From Candidatus Zambryskiibacteriota bacterium (GTDB lineage Bacteria > Patescibacteriota > Minisyncoccia > Phycocordibacterales > Zambryskibacteraceae): a stretch of DNA of 38,595 nucleotides. The stretch is from contig JACPAD010000001.1 of the NCBI GenBank assembly GCA_016180955.1, forward strand, positions 139,516 through 178,110, in the 5' to 3' direction. The position numbers were made by a program, and so were the translations under genes. The stretch's first letter is position 1; every line of letters starts with the position of its first letter. Of this stretch, positions 1 through 6,494 are shown piece by piece. A model generated the notes under the pieces. The model was not told the DNA's origin. It saw only the letters and a program-made list of their open reading frames with translations, and did not search any database.

Positions 1-231
1 ATCGAGCGGCCAGTCCGGAGCCGCTTTTTCTATGATGTTGTCCAAGTCGCTCTTTTTATCGAGCACAAGCTTCAAAAGGCGCTCCATGAATGGCCGATCG
101 TTCGTGCCGGCAGCGAATTCCTTGATATTCCTTTCAAAAATAGGATGAATTTCAGAGGGCTTCAATTTTTCGAAGTCCCATTCGAAAAGAGTTTGTAGCA
201 CTACTGAACGTGAAAGATGTCTGTTTGACAT
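1..231 (-). CDS. nusB: Transcription antitermination factor NusB (3' end cut by window edge)
   Basis: This gene is open to the left edge, so only the first 77 residues are visible. The N-terminus MSNRHLSRSVVLQTLFEWDF matches the start of the NusB fold, an all-helical RNA-binding protein that binds boxA with NusE (S10) and helps RNA polymerase resist termination on rRNA operons. The stretch that follows (EIHPIFERNIKEFA, then DRPFMERLLKLVLDKK) fits the NusB helices. The ATG at 231 is the only sensible start; no SD is visible. It lies 31 bp downstream of rpmF on the same strand, so the two are probably co-transcribed. Identification is by recognised N-terminal sequence; the C-terminal half cannot be checked. 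Confidence 0.85.
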   Translation of the reverse strand, partial: MSNRHLSRSVVLQTLFEWDFEKLKPSEIHPIFERNIKEFAAGTNDRPFMERLLKLVLDKKSDLDNIIEKAAPDWPLD

Positions 232-262
232 AAAGAACAAAAGAACTTTTTATGTATCTAAA

Positions 263-484
263 TTAACGTACGACTTCCGTTTCCTTTACTGCCTTAGCGC
301 GCTTTTCAAGCTTGGCGGAAAGGTCGAGAACTTTGCGACCGCGGTAGCTACCCGTTACTTTCGAAAGGCGGTGTCGCAAATGAATATCGCCCTTATCATC
401 TTTGGTGAGCGCGGGCTTCGACAGGGCGTGGTGGGAACGCCTGTTTCTCGTACGAGCCCTCGTATGTCTCATTCGGACGACCAT
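263..484 (-). CDS. rpmF: Large ribosomal subunit protein bL32
   Basis: A 73-residue basic protein with the bL32 signature: RMRHTRARTRNRRSHHALSKPAL near the N-terminus and then LRHRLSKVTGSYRGRKVL. Many bL32 proteins carry a CxxC...CxxC zinc ribbon; here no cysteine is present, so this is the zinc-free form. The C-terminal tail (LSAKLEKRAKAVKETEVVR) is longer than the usual family end. The -10-like TATTTT sits directly against the first ATG at 484, so a transcript starting 6-7 bases later would favour the ATG at 472 (MRHTRARTR); homology at the very N-terminus leaves both possible. It precedes nusB. Confidence 0.85.
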   Translation of the reverse strand: MVVRMRHTRARTRNRRSHHALSKPALTKDDKGDIHLRHRLSKVTGSYRGRKVLDLSAKLEKRAKAVKETEVVR

Positions 485-512
485 AAAATAATCCTATCAG
501 GAAATTTGACAA
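485..512 (-). promoter_or_regulatory. Putative rpmF promoter
   Basis: On the minus strand TTGTCA (507-512) is followed after 16 bases by TATTTT (485-490), immediately before the first rpmF ATG. A start point six or seven bases further on would fall inside the annotated N-terminus, which suggests initiation at the ATG at 472 on a near-leaderless message. Weak -10 match, hence moderate confidence. Confidence 0.4.
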
Positions 513-550
513 AAGGAAAGGGCCCGCCGCGCTGTGTCGGCCGAGCCCTT
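511..550 (-). terminator. Intrinsic terminator of the Nudix gene
   Basis: On the minus strand AAGGGC (545-550) pairs with GCCCTT (518-523), with an inner GCCG/CGGC stem, followed by TCCTTTTG. The stem begins inside the Nudix stop codon (549-551), so the gene ends in its own terminator. Confidence 0.65.
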
Positions 551-989
551 AGGTCGGAAGATGTTCCAGCACGGGACGATGTGTCCGATGCAGATGCTCG
601 CGAAGATAATCCATGCTCGCCCAGAAAGGCGGATAGTGGATGCTGTTTCCATCCTTGATTACTTTCGCGCGTTTTTGACCGGAACAGTCCCGCTTCCACG
701 CCAAATAAAAATATTGAACGTGAATCACCCGGACGATTTTTGCCAGAAGAGTAACTTCCGCGTCGTCATTGATACGAAAGCCGGTTTCTTCTTCGACTTC
801 AGACCTCATGGTTTTTTCCGGGTTTCCATTGTCTTCCAGCTCTTCCATGCCGCCAGGAAACTTGAGAAGTTTCCTGCCAGTATTTGGTCCAGTCAGGTCC
901 TGGCTCCATTGAACCAAGTATTGAGGTCCTTTCTTCGTCAAGCGGGTTATACAGACCGCTGCGAAGTAACCGCCTTGCTTTACGGTCAT
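549..989 (-). CDS. Nudix hydrolase
   Basis: A 146-residue Nudix-fold protein. The Nudix box is at about residues 45-72: GGMEEL, then a two-residue longer spacer than usual, then MRSEVEEETGF, which supplies the metal-binding EVEEE core; the arginine is displaced by one position compared with the classical REUxEExGU. Such enzymes hydrolyse nucleoside diphosphates linked to another moiety; the substrate cannot be told from sequence. It is preceded by AAGGGGGG seven bases before the ATG, a strong SD, by a near-consensus promoter and followed by a terminator, so it is a single-gene unit unlike its SD-less neighbours rpmF and rnhB. Confidence 0.8.
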   Translation of the reverse strand: MTVKQGGYFAAVCITRLTKKGPQYLVQWSQDLTGPNTGRKLLKFPGGMEELEDNGNPEKTMRSEVEEETGFRINDDAEVTLLAKIVRVIHVQYFYLAWKRDCSGQKRAKVIKDGNSIHYPPFWASMDYLREHLHRTHRPVLEHLPT

Positions 990-1010
990 ATAACCCCCCT
1001 TCTATTTTTA

Positions 1011-1040
1011 ATTATACTATACTTATTATACTTCTGTCAA
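1011..1040 (-). promoter_or_regulatory. Consensus promoter of the Nudix gene
   Basis: On the minus strand a perfect TTGACA (1035-1040) and a perfect TATAAT (1011-1016) are separated by 18 bases. The promoter overlaps the last bases of rnhB (stop at 1026), so the Nudix gene is transcribed independently of it. Confidence 0.75.
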
Positions 1041-1643
1041 ATTTCTTAAAAAGCTTTGCCTGTGAATCACAGTTCTACCGTATTTTCGAAGAGCCTGGCG
1101 ATGCATGAACGTTCCATATCCTTTGTGAATATCAAAATTAAATTGCGGGAATTTTTTGGAAAGTCGGACCATTTTCCTGTCTCGTATTACCTTGGCGCAG
1201 ATTGAGGCAAGTGAAATAACCGGAATTTTCTCATCCCCACGTATTACTGTCAGCTGGTGTTTAAACTTCTCTGGCGCCTTGAGAGCTCCGTCGAGAAAAA
1301 TCTGAGAATCTTCGGTAGTACCGAGCTCTGCAAGACAGCGCTTGATGCCAAGACGCAAGGCATATGATATGCCATGCCGGTCTATGACTTTCTCTGAAAC
1401 TAGAGAGACCTTGAAGTTTAACTCCCCTTTCCGCCGCGCCTCCGTCGCGAGAGCAAACCAGAGCTCGCGCTCCTCTGCAGTTAATTTTTTAGAATCTTTT
1501 ATGCCTTTGAAAAAATTTTTGCGCGTCCCTCGAAGCTTTAGCGAAGTGGGATTAAAATCGGCGGGAATCGAGACGACTCCCACCGCTACCGGACCAGCCA
1601 ATGGACCTCTACCTGCTTCATCGATTCCAGCTATAAATTGCAT
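1026..1643 (-). CDS. rnhB: Ribonuclease HII
   Basis: A 205-residue type 2 RNase H that nicks RNA in RNA-DNA hybrids and removes misincorporated ribonucleotides. The N-terminus FIAGIDEAGRGPLAGPV carries the first catalytic Asp-Glu (IDEAGRG), KDSKKL is the conserved DSKKL block, LDGALKAP holds the third acidic residue and VISLASICAKVIRD the fourth region, ending in the family-typical HKGYGT motif. Between VVSIPADF and KDSKKL there is an extra segment of about 18 residues (NPTSLKLRGTRKNFF) coinciding with a palindromic element at 1526-1551. The ATG at 1643 is six bases after TAGAAT, which suggests a leaderless message. Divergent from dnaE with a 14-bp gap. Confidence 0.95.
   Translation of the reverse strand: MQFIAGIDEAGRGPLAGPVAVGVVSIPADFNPTSLKLRGTRKNFFKGIKDSKKLTAEERELWFALATEARRKGELNFKVSLVSEKVIDRHGISYALRLGIKRCLAELGTTEDSQIFLDGALKAPEKFKHQLTVIRGDEKIPVISLASICAKVIRDRKMVRLSKKFPQFNFDIHKGYGTFMHRQALRKYGRTVIHRQSFLRNLTEV
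1526..1551. repeat. gaa-loop palindromic element inside rnhB
   Basis: TCCC-t-C-gaa-GCT-tt-AGC-gaa-G-t-GGGA: a stem with a t/t mismatch, a symmetric gaa/gaa internal loop, a second stem and a tt loop. It encodes residues 31-39 of RNase HII (NPTSLKLRG), a position where family members have no such segment. Related copies, with compensating stem changes, lie at 18550-18575, 27377-27402 and 37145-37172. Confidence 0.6.
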
Positions 1644-1660
1644 GCTAATATTCTAGCATG
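1641..1660. promoter_or_regulatory. Divergent rnhB/dnaE promoter with ATGCTA-N6-TAGCAT dyad
   Basis: CATGCTA and TAGCATG form a perfect 7-bp inverted repeat with a six-base spacer, and the start codons of rnhB (1643) and dnaE (1658) are its outer ends. Each strand has a -10-like hexamer exactly six bases before its ATG: TAATAT (1646-1651) for dnaE and TAGAAT (1655-1650) for rnhB. With only 14 bp between the genes, both messages are probably leaderless. The same dyad recurs at 16453-16470. Confidence 0.55.
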
Positions 1661-4600
1661 TTTACTCACTTACGTACCCACTCCCATTACTCCCTTTTGG
1701 AGGCACTGCCCAAGATTCCTGAACTAATCAAGAAAGCAAAGGACTCCGGAATGACTTCGCTTGCGCTGACCGACTCGGGCAATCTCTACGGCGCCATTGA
1801 GTTTTACAAAGAATGTCTTGAGCATGGCATTAAGCCTATTATCGGTGTGGATTTCTATGTCGCTCTGCGCACGCGCCATGACAAAGAAGCCCGCATCGAC
1901 AATAGCCGTAGCCGCTTAGTGCTCTTGGCAGAAAATCTAACGGGCTACCACAATCTCCTTAAGCTCGTTACCGCCTCTTATCTCGAAGGTTTCTACTACA
2001 AGCCGAGAATCGACCGCGAACTGCTTGAAAAATACAACGAGGGTCTAATAGCTATAGCTAAGGAAGAAAAAAATTATAAAGAAATTTTTAAAGACCGGTT
2101 TTATCTGGAGAGCTCGTTGGCAATATATGACGTCTACTACCTAGACCCTGCCGACCGACCGGCACTCAACACTGTCCTCTCCATCCAAGAGCACTTGAAC
2201 CGCGGCGGAGCATTCGATGAGGAGCAAGACCTTTCCTTCCGAACTCCGGAACAAGCCCGGAAAGATTTTTCTCGTGAAGCTCTCGAAAATACGGCAAAGA
2301 TTGCGGATAGATGCAACCTTAAGTTAGACCTCGGCAAATGGATTTTCCCGGAGCTTGAGATTCCGGACGGCCAAAGTCCCGATGAAGCTCTGCGCAACAT
2401 TGTCTTCGATGGTATTGAAAAGCGCGGGCTAGAAAAGACGCCTGAAGTTCTGGAGCGAATAGAATATGAGCTCAAGGTTATCAAAGATAAGGGTTTCCAA
2501 AAATATTTACTGGTCGTATCCGACCTCCTCCGCTACGCGCACGAGCACGACATTCTCACTAATGTGCGAGGCTCGGTGGCAGGCTCGATGATTACTTACC
2601 TTGCCGGTATCACCAATATCAACCCTCTCGAATACCAGCTGCCCTTCGAGCGTTTCTTAAATCCAGACCGGCCTTCTCCGCCGGACATCGATTTGGATAT
2701 TGCGGACAACAGGCGGGACGAACTTATCGAATATACCAGAAAGAAATATGGAGAAAACCACGTTGCCCAGATCGGCACTTTCGGCACCATGATGGCCCGC
2801 GGCGCCGTGCGCGACGTGACAAGAGCCATGGGCTTCTCTTATGAGTTGGGCGACCAGATCGCCAAGCTCATTCCTTTCGGCGCACAAGGATTCCCTATGA
2901 CCATTGAGCGCGCTTTCAAGGAGTCGCCGGAACTTAAAGAAATGTATGACAGTGATGCTGATACCAGAACTATTCTCGATATGGCACAGAAGATCGAGGG
3001 CAACGCCAGACATGTCTCTGTGCATGCCGCGGGCGTCGTCATCTCACCGACAGCGCTCACTGACTATACTGCCCTTCAATACGACACTAAAGGCGAGCAG
3101 AAAGTTATTACGCAATACGACATGTATTCTTTGGACCCGAATGCTGGTGGAGAGATGACTGTAGGACTTCTCAAATTCGATCTCTTAGGTATCAGGAACC
3201 TAGCAACTATTGCTGAAACTTTTGAACGATTGAAAAAGATCGAGGGTAAAGAGCTTCGTTTAGAAGACATTCCTCTTGATGATAAGAAAACATTTGAGAT
3301 GCTGGCGCGCGGCGAGACCGAAGGCACTTTCCAGCTTAACGGCCCGGGCATGACCAAGGCGCTTATGGAATTAAAACCCACCGCCATATATGACATCAAC
3401 GTGATGGTTGCCCTCTATCGTCCCGGCCCGATGGATAATATCAACGAGTACATCGCGAGAAAGCATGGCGAGAAGCCAATCACTTACCTTCATCCGAAGA
3501 TGAAAAACTTCCTCGAGCCCACTTATGGCGTACTGGTTTATCAGGATGATCTTCTTCTAACCGCCATCGAGGTAGCCGGTTACTCGTGGGGCGAGGTAGA
3601 TAAATTCCGCAAAGCTGTTGGTAAAAAGATTCCCGAAGAGATGAAGAAGCAACACATGATGTTTGTCCAAGGCTGTATTACCCACGGCAAAATGACCAGA
3701 GATAAAGCGGAAGCGCTCTGGGATCTCTTCGTCCCCTTCCAAGGCTACGGCTTCAATAAGGCCCACGCGGCAAGCTACGGTCATATTGCTTATATTACCG
3801 CTTACCTCAAGGCAAACTTCCCCGAAATTTATATGTCCGCAGTGCTTACGGCGGAGTCCGGCGATGTCAATACCATCGGCATCATGGTTAATGAGTGTAA
3901 AAGGATGGGTATCGAGGTTTTGCCGCCTTCGATTAATGAGAGTTTCTCACAATTCAGCGTTATCCCACTTGGAAGCTCAACTTCCAAGTTGCATTCAGAA
4001 GTTGAGCTTCCAAGAAAATACAAAATCCGCTTCGGACTTACGACTATCAAGAACTTCGGGCAAGGAATTTCTAGTTCCATTACGGCTGAGAGGAAACGCG
4101 TGGGTAAGTTTAAAAGCTTGGCAGATTTCCTCGATCGCATCAAGGATAAAAATCTGAATAAGAAATCGCTTGAATCACTCATCAAATCAGGTGCGCTCGA
4201 AGAGTTCGGGGAACGAGGAGAGCTTCTTGCCAATCTAGACAATCTTCTTTCTTATCATCGAGAGCAACTTAACGCTTCCGATAACCAAAGTTCTCTTTTC
4301 GATTTATCTAGCCTTCCTGCTCTGCGTCTCGAGAAAGCGCCGGAAGCCACCTTGAGAGACAAACTCTCGTGGGAAAAGGAACTCTTGGGTCTCTACGTTT
4401 CAGGCCACCCGCTGGAGCAGTATAAAGAGAAGTTTATGAGCAAAGAAATGAATATTAAAAAGCTATCCAATTTCCGCGAAGGCACAGAGGCGGTCATAGC
4501 CGGTTGTGTCGAAGGGGCGCGGGATGTGTTGACTAAAAATAATGAAAGGATGGTATTTATGAAGCTCGCCGATTTTTCGGGCTCTATAGAAGTAGCCGTC

Positions 4601-4726
4601 TTTCCCCGCGTTCTCGCTGACTACCGGCAATACGTTCGCACCGATAATTGTATCGCCATCAAAGGCAGGGTTTCTAAGCGCAAAGGCGAAACCTCCTTCA
4701 TTGCCGAAAAGATTAAGGCCCTCTAA
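1658..4726 (+). CDS. dnaE: DNA polymerase III alpha subunit
   Basis: A 1022-residue replicative polymerase. The N-terminal PHP domain begins FTHLRTHSHYSLLEALPKI. The catalytic centre holds the acidic motif PPDIDLDIADNRRDE (about residue 345) and the downstream YGVLVYQDD and GYGFNKAHAASYG blocks. An OB-fold domain closes the protein (about 945-1022, TEAVIAGCVEG to FIAEKIKAL). Typical DnaE is about 1160 residues, so the extreme C-terminal clamp-loader-binding region is missing or reduced. Residues of about 770-787 are an extra segment encoded by a palindromic insert, just before the conserved KIRFGLTTIKN. The start at 1658 has no SD and lies six bases after TAATAT, so translation is probably leaderless. 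Confidence 0.97.
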   Translation: MFTHLRTHSHYSLLEALPKIPELIKKAKDSGMTSLALTDSGNLYGAIEFYKECLEHGIKPIIGVDFYVALRTRHDKEARIDNSRSRLVLLAENLTGYHNLLKLVTASYLEGFYYKPRIDRELLEKYNEGLIAIAKEEKNYKEIFKDRFYLESSLAIYDVYYLDPADRPALNTVLSIQEHLNRGGAFDEEQDLSFRTPEQARKDFSREALENTAKIADRCNLKLDLGKWIFPELEIPDGQSPDEALRNIVFDGIEKRGLEKTPEVLERIEYELKVIKDKGFQKYLLVVSDLLRYAHEHDILTNVRGSVAGSMITYLAGITNINPLEYQLPFERFLNPDRPSPPDIDLDIADNRRDELIEYTRKKYGENHVAQIGTFGTMMARGAVRDVTRAMGFSYELGDQIAKLIPFGAQGFPMTIERAFKESPELKEMYDSDADTRTILDMAQKIEGNARHVSVHAAGVVISPTALTDYTALQYDTKGEQKVITQYDMYSLDPNAGGEMTVGLLKFDLLGIRNLATIAETFERLKKIEGKELRLEDIPLDDKKTFEMLARGETEGTFQLNGPGMTKALMELKPTAIYDINVMVALYRPGPMDNINEYIARKHGEKPITYLHPKMKNFLEPTYGVLVYQDDLLLTAIEVAGYSWGEVDKFRKAVGKKIPEEMKKQHMMFVQGCITHGKMTRDKAEALWDLFVPFQGYGFNKAHAASYGHIAYITAYLKANFPEIYMSAVLTAESGDVNTIGIMVNECKRMGIEVLPPSINESFSQFSVIPLGSSTSKLHSEVELPRKYKIRFGLTTIKNFGQGISSSITAERKRVGKFKSLADFLDRIKDKNLNKKSLESLIKSGALEEFGERGELLANLDNLLSYHREQLNASDNQSSLFDLSSLPALRLEKAPEATLRDKLSWEKELLGLYVSGHPLEQYKEKFMSKEMNIKKLSNFREGTEAVIAGCVEGARDVLTKNNERMVFMKLADFSGSIEVAVFPRVLADYRQYVRTDNCIAIKGRVSKRKGETSFIAEKIKAL
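3967..4014. repeat. Palindromic element inserted in frame in dnaE
   Basis: CTTGGAAGCTCAACTTC (3968-3984) and GAAGTTGAGCTTCCAAG (3998-4014) are perfect 17-bp inverted arms around a 13-base loop. The element keeps the frame and encodes residues of about 771-786 (LGSSTSKLHSEVELPR), absent from ordinary DnaE. The 25 bases at 3967-3991 recur exactly at 14626-14650 inside rseP. Confidence 0.75.
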
Positions 4727-4748
4727 GCAATCTCCTGTTTCATCTCTA

Positions 4749-4773
4749 CCCATCGACTTGGCAGGTCGATGGG
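4749..4773 (+). terminator. Hairpin after dnaE
   Basis: CCCATCGAC (4749-4757) and GTCGATGGG (4765-4773) form a 9-bp stem with a seven-base loop 22 bp after the dnaE stop. The following TTATAAAAT is only weakly T-rich, so it may be a processing or partial termination hairpin. Confidence 0.5.
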
Positions 4774-4774
4774 T

Positions 4775-4826
4775 TATAAAATGAAAACCGCTCGGAGATG
4801 AGTCTAGACGGACTTCTCCGAGCGGT
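4775..4826 (-). terminator. Intrinsic terminator of the DUF397 gene
   Basis: On the minus strand CTCCGAGCGGT pairs with ACCGCTCGGAG (positions 4816-4826 and 4787-4797), an 11-bp GC-rich stem around an 18-base loop with its own short AGTC/GACT stem, followed by TTTTCATTTTAT. It starts 11 bases after the DUF397 stop codon. Confidence 0.8.
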
Positions 4827-4837
4827 AGTACGAAGCT

Positions 4838-5083
4838 TTATCTCTTGAGGCGCTTGGCGATCGGACCGACTGCGTCGAACTCGCCGTTCTTGACGCCATT
4901 GGTGAACACCGCCCACTCGTTGTTCGTGAAGAACAAGGTCCCGCCCTGGGAATTCCTAGAATCCCTGACAGCGACTCCGCGCTTCTTGCGAGCGACCTCG
5001 ACGCACCAGTCGCACCCTGGTGAGGTGCCCATTGGCTTCACGAAATCTGAGTCACGGACACGAAAACGCTTGCTCTTTGACAT
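4838..5083 (-). CDS. DUF397 domain protein
   Basis: An 81-residue protein whose core GCDWCVEVARKKRGVAVRDS, then GTLFFTNNEWAVFTNGVKNGEFD, matches the DUF397 consensus (CVEVA...VAVRDSK...F...EW..F..GV..GEF). This family is best known from actinomycetes, where it usually sits beside a helix-turn-helix regulator; none is adjacent here. The N-terminus is basic (MSKSKRFRVRDSDFVK). It has a clear SD (AAAGGAAG), a TTGACA-type promoter and a strong terminator, making it a self-contained unit between dnaE and thrS, converging on dnaE. Its molecular role is unknown; assignment to the family is by visible motifs. Confidence 0.8.
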   Translation of the reverse strand: MSKSKRFRVRDSDFVKPMGTSPGCDWCVEVARKKRGVAVRDSRNSQGGTLFFTNNEWAVFTNGVKNGEFDAVGPIAKRLKR

Positions 5084-5119
5084 ATTAACTTCCTTTCTAG
5101 GACTGAGCTGCCCTTAATT

Positions 5120-5170
5120 AATTTAAGTTAATAAATACCAATTGTCAATAATTACGTAATTACGTAATTA
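5120..5170 (-). promoter_or_regulatory. DUF397 promoter and overlapping palindromic repeat
   Basis: On the minus strand TTGACA (5143-5148) precedes TAAATT (5120-5125) by 17 bases. Just upstream, 5150-5170 holds two overlapping copies of the palindrome AATTACGTAATT. It lies between the DUF397 and thrS starts, a place where a dimeric regulator could act on both. The operator role is inferred from symmetry only. Confidence 0.5.
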
Positions 5171-5225
5171 TCCTATTTTAATAGTTTTATTGCGAAGAAG
5201 GCTGTAGCCCTGTAGGATAGTACTC

Positions 5226-6455
5226 ATGTCAGAACTTGAACAGAACGACCACAGGCGCATTGGCCAAGACTTGGACCTTTTCATTTTCTCTGATCTTGTC
5301 GGTCCCGGCCTGCCTATGTGGACTCCCAAGGGCACTATCGTCCGCCAAGAACTCGATAATTTCGTTTGGGAGCTTCGCTCCAAGCACGGTTATGAGCGAG
5401 TCACTATCCCCCACATCACCAAGCGCGACCTCTACAACATCTCCGGCCATTGGGAGAAATTCGCCGAAGACCTTTTCAAAATTATTTCGCGCGAAGGCAA
5501 GGAGTATGCGTTGAAGCCGATGAACTGCCCGCACCATACTCAAATCTTTGCCCGCCGGCCGCATTCATACAAAGAAATGCCTCAGCGTTACGCCGAGACC
5601 ACTATGGTTTATAGAGACGAGCAATCCGGTGAGCTTGGGGGTCTTACTCGTGTTCTCTCCATTACTCAGGACGACTCCCACGTATTCTGCCGCACAAACC
5701 AGATTAAGGAAGAATTCTTAAAGATCTGGGACATAGTTGATACTTTTTATAAAACTTTTGGCTTTACCCTGCGCGTCCGACTCTCCTTCCGCGACCCGAA
5801 TACTCCCGAGAAATACCTAGGGACAAAAGAAATTTGGGACCATGCCGAAAACGCTTTAAGAGAAATTGCGAAAGAAAGAAAAGCGGATTACCTCGAAGGT
5901 CCGGGCGAAGCAACCCTCTACGGTCCAAAATTAGATTTTATGACGACAAACGTCGTCGGCCGCGAGTGGCAAGTTGCCACCATTCAGCTCGATATGAATC
6001 TCCCTGAGCGTTTCGATCTCACCTGCGTGAACGAAAAAGGCGAAAAAGAAAGAATTGTTATGATTCACTCGGCTATTACTGGTTCCATTGAGCGTGTTTC
6101 GGCGGTTCTCCTTGAACATTTTGAGGGTAAACTCCCCACTTGGCTCTCTCCTGTACAAGTAAAAATTCTCCCCATCGGCGAAGCGCATTTCCTATATGCA
6201 ACTGAAGTGATGGACAAATTAAAGGCGGCCAATATCCGCGTCGAGCTCGACGTATCAGACGAGACTCTTGGCAAGAAAGTAAGAAACGCCAAGCACGAAA
6301 GAGTTCCTTATTTAGTAGTAATCGGCAACAAAGAAACGGCTGACAAGAATATTTCCGTCGAGAGCCGCAACCGCGGAAACTTGGGCTCAAAGAGTCCCGA
6401 CGATTTCTTGATAGAGCTCAAAGAAGAAATAAAAGAGAGAAAACAAGCAGTTTGA
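5226..6455 (+). CDS. thrS: Threonyl-tRNA synthetase, minimal form without editing domain
   Basis: A 409-residue class II synthetase that begins at the catalytic core (DHRRIGQDLDLFIFSDLVGPGLPMW) and lacks the N-terminal TGS and editing domains of about 240 residues found in standard bacterial ThrRS (about 640 residues). Visible motifs are MNCPHHTQIF with zinc-ligand Cys and His, YRDEQSGELGGLTRVLSITQDDSHVF (motif 2) and MIHSAITGSIERVSAVL (motif 3 region), followed by the anticodon-binding domain from about residue 305 (PTWLSPVQVKILPIG). Without the editing site, mischarged Ser-tRNA(Thr) could only be cleared in trans. The upstream sequence has no in-frame extension that would restore the missing domains. 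No strong SD. Confidence 0.95.
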   Translation: MSELEQNDHRRIGQDLDLFIFSDLVGPGLPMWTPKGTIVRQELDNFVWELRSKHGYERVTIPHITKRDLYNISGHWEKFAEDLFKIISREGKEYALKPMNCPHHTQIFARRPHSYKEMPQRYAETTMVYRDEQSGELGGLTRVLSITQDDSHVFCRTNQIKEEFLKIWDIVDTFYKTFGFTLRVRLSFRDPNTPEKYLGTKEIWDHAENALREIAKERKADYLEGPGEATLYGPKLDFMTTNVVGREWQVATIQLDMNLPERFDLTCVNEKGEKERIVMIHSAITGSIERVSAVLLEHFEGKLPTWLSPVQVKILPIGEAHFLYATEVMDKLKAANIRVELDVSDETLGKKVRNAKHERVPYLVVIGNKETADKNISVESRNRGNLGSKSPDDFLIELKEEIKERKQAV

Positions 6456-6494
6456 AAATCTCATTTCTGTTTACATTATTGTGGAGAACCAAGT

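Noticed and set aside
534-1049. Plus-strand ORF of 171 codons opposite the Nudix gene
   Set aside because: It is the antisense of a clear Nudix protein with promoter, SD and terminator on the minus strand; its translation has no recognisable domain.
5171-5225. T-box or other riboswitch before thrS
   Set aside because: The leader is at most about 55 bases and lacks a specifier stem and the T-box sequence.
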